Positions 61,788-64,000 of a DNA stretch of 64,000 bases are shown here, in pieces. The stretch is from Citromicrobium bathyomarinum (lineage in GTDB: Bacteria > Pseudomonadota > Alphaproteobacteria > Sphingomonadales > Sphingomonadaceae). The stretch covers positions 186,001 through 250,000 of the forward strand of contig NZ_JAINWL010000002.1 in the NCBI RefSeq assembly GCF_021021475.1, in the 5' to 3' direction. Each line of letters opens with the position of its first letter. The first letter of the stretch is position 1. Below the pieces are notes generated by a model. That model saw only the letters and a program-made list of their open reading frames with translations. It made no database searches and had not been told where the DNA came from. Made by a program: the position numbers and the translations under genes.

Positions 61788-62923
61788 AACAGGGCGAGCT
61801 GACCGTCGCTGGCATCGTTGGATCGCCCCTCGTCCTCCTCCCCGGAAGCGCCCCGTTCGAGATTGGAGAGCGTCAGCCCCATCAGGCGGATCGGACGCGG
61901 CAGGGGCAGCAGTTCATCGAGGATTGCGTGCCCGATCGCGGCGAATTCGGCCTTGTCCGCGACGCTACGCGGTAGCGAGCGGGCGCGGGTCATCAGCTGG
62001 AAGTCGTTATATTTGAGTTTGAGCGTCACCGTGCGCCCGCGCGCCTGCGCCCGCTCGATCCGCTCCCACACGATCTCGACGATGTCGTCCAGCGTGGTGC
62101 GCAGTTCTTCCGCCTCGTGCCGGTCGACCGAGAAGGTGCGTTCTCCGCCGACAGACTTGCGGATGCGGTTGGCGCGCACGGGCCGGTCGTCGATTCCGCG
62201 CGCCGCGCCATAGAGATAGTCGCCGAAGCTGCCGAAATGCTGCGCCAGCCACGCCGCGTCCTTCGCGGCAAGATCCGCGCCGGTGGCGATACCGAGCCGC
62301 GCCATCTTCTCCTCCCCACGCGGGCCGACCCCGTGGAAGCGGCGGATGGGCAGCGTCTGAACGAAAGCCGCGCCTTCGCCGGGGCGGATCACGCACATTC
62401 CGTCGGGCTTGTTCTGGTCGCTCGCCAGCTTGGCGAGGAACTTGTTGTAACTGACCCCCGCGCTCGCGGTCAGGCGGGTCTTCGCGCGGATTTCCTGCCG
62501 GATCATCTGTGCGATCTGGGTTGCCGAGGCGATGCCCAGCTTGTTGACGGTCACATCGAGATAGGCCTCGTCGAGGCTCAGCGGTTCGACCAGATCGGTG
62601 TGGTGGCGGAAGATCGCGCGGATCTGGTCCGATGCCTCGCGATAGGCGTCGAAGCGGCTCTTCACGAAGATCAGGTCCGGGCACAGCCGTTTGGCGGTGA
62701 CCGATGGCATGGCGGATTTTACGCCGAACTTGCGCGCCTCGTAACTGGCAGCGGCAACCACACCGCGCCCGCTCGCCCCGCCGACCGCGACCGGTTTGCC
62801 CCGCAATTCAGGGTTGTCGCGCTGCTCCACGCTGGCGAAGAAGGCATCCATGTCGACATGGATGATCTTGCGCGTCGGCGGTGCTTCGCCGCGATCTTCC
62901 GGAGTGGTCTCGCCTTCGCTCAT
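61784..62923 (-). CDS. dinB: DNA polymerase IV
   Basis: Y-family translesion polymerase. The 379 residues have catalytic carboxylates in IIHVDMDAFFASVEQRDNPE and EPLSLDEAYLDVT, VAAASYEARKFGVKSAMPS, helix-hairpin-helix region RRFHGVGPRGEEKMARLG, little-finger domain KSVGGERTFSVDRHE, and a C-terminal beta-clamp motif QLALF at the very end. ATG 62923 is the first good start. No clear LexA box precedes it. Confidence 0.95.
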   Translation of the reverse strand: MSEGETTPEDRGEAPPTRKIIHVDMDAFFASVEQRDNPELRGKPVAVGGASGRGVVAAASYEARKFGVKSAMPSVTAKRLCPDLIFVKSRFDAYREASDQIRAIFRHHTDLVEPLSLDEAYLDVTVNKLGIASATQIAQMIRQEIRAKTRLTASAGVSYNKFLAKLASDQNKPDGMCVIRPGEGAAFVQTLPIRRFHGVGPRGEEKMARLGIATGADLAAKDAAWLAQHFGSFGDYLYGAARGIDDRPVRANRIRKSVGGERTFSVDRHEAEELRTTLDDIVEIVWERIERAQARGRTVTLKLKYNDFQLMTRARSLPRSVADKAEFAAIGHAILDELLPLPRPIRLMGLTLSNLERGASGEEDEGRSNDASDGQLALF

Positions 62924-62989
62924 CGCGGGCCTGCGATAGCACACAGGTTGCCAATCGGAACCGACGCCGCCATTTGCGGTTTTGTGCAC

Positions 62990-64000
62990 ATGCGAAATCC
63001 AGATTACGGGCCCGGCGAGTCGATCGACCGGCAGAGCGTCGATGCTCGCGCGCCTGCGGCGCTGCCGCCGTCGGGCCAGCGGATCGGCGAGCGTCAGCTG
63101 ATCGCGATGATGGCGCTGCTGATGGCGCTCAACGCGCTGGGCATCGATGCGGTGCTTCCTGCGCTCGACAACCTTGCCGCCGATCTGGGCGCAGGCGGCA
63201 ATTCGCGTCAGTTCGTGGTCGGTGCCTATCTGCTCGCGGCCGGTCTGGGCGCGCTGGTCCCCGGATCGCTGGCGGACAGGTACGGTCGCCGGCCGGTGCT
63301 GTTCACCGCGCTCGGGCTCTACATCGCCTTTTCGCTGCTGTGCGCGATGGCGTGGAATTTCGAATCGCTGCTGACGCTGCGCTTCCTGCAGGGCTTCGGC
63401 GCGGCGGGGATCGTCGCGCTGCCGCCCGCGATCATCCGCGACCGGGTGGGCGGCGACAAGATGGCCAGGATGATGAGCCTGATCTTCGTCATCTTCCTGA
63501 TGGTGCCCGCGATCGCGCCCAGCATCGGGCAGGGCGTGCTGATGGTGATGGGCGACTGGCGCTGGATCTTCGTGTTCACCGCGGTCGCCGGCGTGGCGAT
63601 GGGCGCATGGGCATGGCGCAACCTGCCCGAGACGCTGCATCCCGAAGACAAACAGCCGATCCAGCCGCGCGTGATCGCGCGCAACATGCGCGCCACGCTG
63701 ACCATGCGGCAGGCGTTGGGCTACACGCTGGGCAGCGCGGTGATCTTCGGTGCGCTGTTCGGTTTCATCAACTCGGCGCAGCAGCTGGTGGGCGAGGCAT
63801 TCGGCGCGGGACCCTGGTTCCCCGCGATCTTCGCCTGCTGCGCGGGCGCGATGGCGGTGGCCAGCTGGACCAATTCGCGGATCGTCGAGCGTTTCGGTGC
63901 CCGCCGCGTGAGCCACACCGGCCTGTTCCTGTTCCTGATCGTGGCCGCGCTGCAGCTGTTCGTCGCGACCATGACCGAGGAAACGCTGTGGACCTTCGTC
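62990..64000 (+). CDS. Bcr/CflA family multidrug efflux MFS transporter (3' end beyond window)
   Basis: About 337 residues are visible. It has a polar N-terminus of about 35 residues and then membrane helices starting at RQLIAMMALLMALNALGIDA. The MFS loop 2-3 motif is PGSLADRYGRRPVLFTALGL, followed by FLQGFGAAGIVALPPAIIRD and QGVLMVMGDWRWIFVFTAVA, typical of Bcr/CflA drug exporters. ATG 62990 is used, with GTG 62984 in frame just upstream. It is divergent from dinB. The substrate is unknown. Confidence 0.88.
   Translation, partial: MRNPDYGPGESIDRQSVDARAPAALPPSGQRIGERQLIAMMALLMALNALGIDAVLPALDNLAADLGAGGNSRQFVVGAYLLAAGLGALVPGSLADRYGRRPVLFTALGLYIAFSLLCAMAWNFESLLTLRFLQGFGAAGIVALPPAIIRDRVGGDKMARMMSLIFVIFLMVPAIAPSIGQGVLMVMGDWRWIFVFTAVAGVAMGAWAWRNLPETLHPEDKQPIQPRVIARNMRATLTMRQALGYTLGSAVIFGALFGFINSAQQLVGEAFGAGPWFPAIFACCAGAMAVASWTNSRIVERFGARRVSHTGLFLFLIVAALQLFVATMTEETLWTFV

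Noticed and set aside
62924-62990. LexA box or EcfG promoter in the dinB/MFS gap
   Set aside because: No GTTC-N7-GTTC or GAAC-N7-GAAC pair exists. GGAAC at about 62958 is followed by GGTT rather than CGTT and would give an almost leaderless message.

Overview
The window is high-GC bacterial chromosome, read here as an alphaproteobacterium of the Sphingomonadales, probably Erythrobacteraceae. That placement is inferred from PhyR/EcfG-type stress control with GGAAC-N16/17-CGTT promoters, class I PHA synthase with an Ala/Lys/Pro-rich phasin, two-gene GcvP, MetH split into two proteins, and many small single-domain lipoproteins. No phage, plasmid, CRISPR or intact insertion sequence is visible. 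Nearly everything is core metabolism. The accessory signals are small: a decayed insertion at a tRNA-Thr gene, AT-richer genes inside two operons, and dispersed hairpin repeats.

Region 1 (1-2.7 kb) is a general stress response corner. It holds phyR (cut by the window start), a single-domain response regulator, and between them on the opposite strand a candidate small RNA with a C-rich loop and a strong terminator. Both protein genes have near-consensus EcfG promoters. dps at 60.8 kb has a similar one. Region 2 (2.7-12 kb) holds acetyltransferases, the LptF/LptG lipopolysaccharide export permeases, ClpS, a phasin and PhaC with palindromic operator-like sites between them, an aminotransferase, and an open frame joining a winged-helix domain to a crotonase.

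Region 3 (12-24 kb) holds a thioesterase, tRNA-Cys, a PUA-less glutamate 5-kinase and a long branched-chain amino acid operon, ilvD-ilvC-ilvB-ilvN-leuA-leuC-leuD-leuB. It is preceded by a Leu/Val/Ile-rich leader peptide and a terminator with a matching antiterminator arm, a complete-looking attenuator. Region 4 (24-31 kb) is the tRNA-Thr locus with a degenerate copy of its 3' half 1.9 kb downstream, a MarR/aldehyde dehydrogenase/tautomerase cassette, a CsoR-type regulator with its operator, XdhC and MocA-like Moco maturation proteins, and a diguanylate cyclase.

Region 5 (32-47 kb) is a one-carbon block. It contains formaldehyde detoxification (frmA, a cupin, fghA), an ArsR-methyltransferase fusion with its own operator leading metF and split metH, then a tandem glycine riboswitch leading gcvT-gcvH-lipoprotein-gcvPA-gcvPB and an Nmad3-like protein. 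Region 6 (47-58 kb) encodes valine/isobutyryl-CoA degradation on the minus strand (acyl-CoA dehydrogenase, 3-hydroxyisobutyryl-CoA hydrolase, enoyl-CoA hydratase, mmsB, and mmsA upstream). It is interrupted by a group of lipoproteins sharing a GxW...Cys module, a DUF1254/DUF1214 pair and a polysaccharide deacetylase. Region 7 (58-64 kb) has tRNA-Gly, a UVR-motif protein, a second GGDEF protein, a degenerate Gdt1-like membrane protein, Dps, a Nudix hydrolase, DNA polymerase IV and the start of a Bcr/CflA drug exporter.

Coordinates of short sites were counted by hand and may be off by a base.
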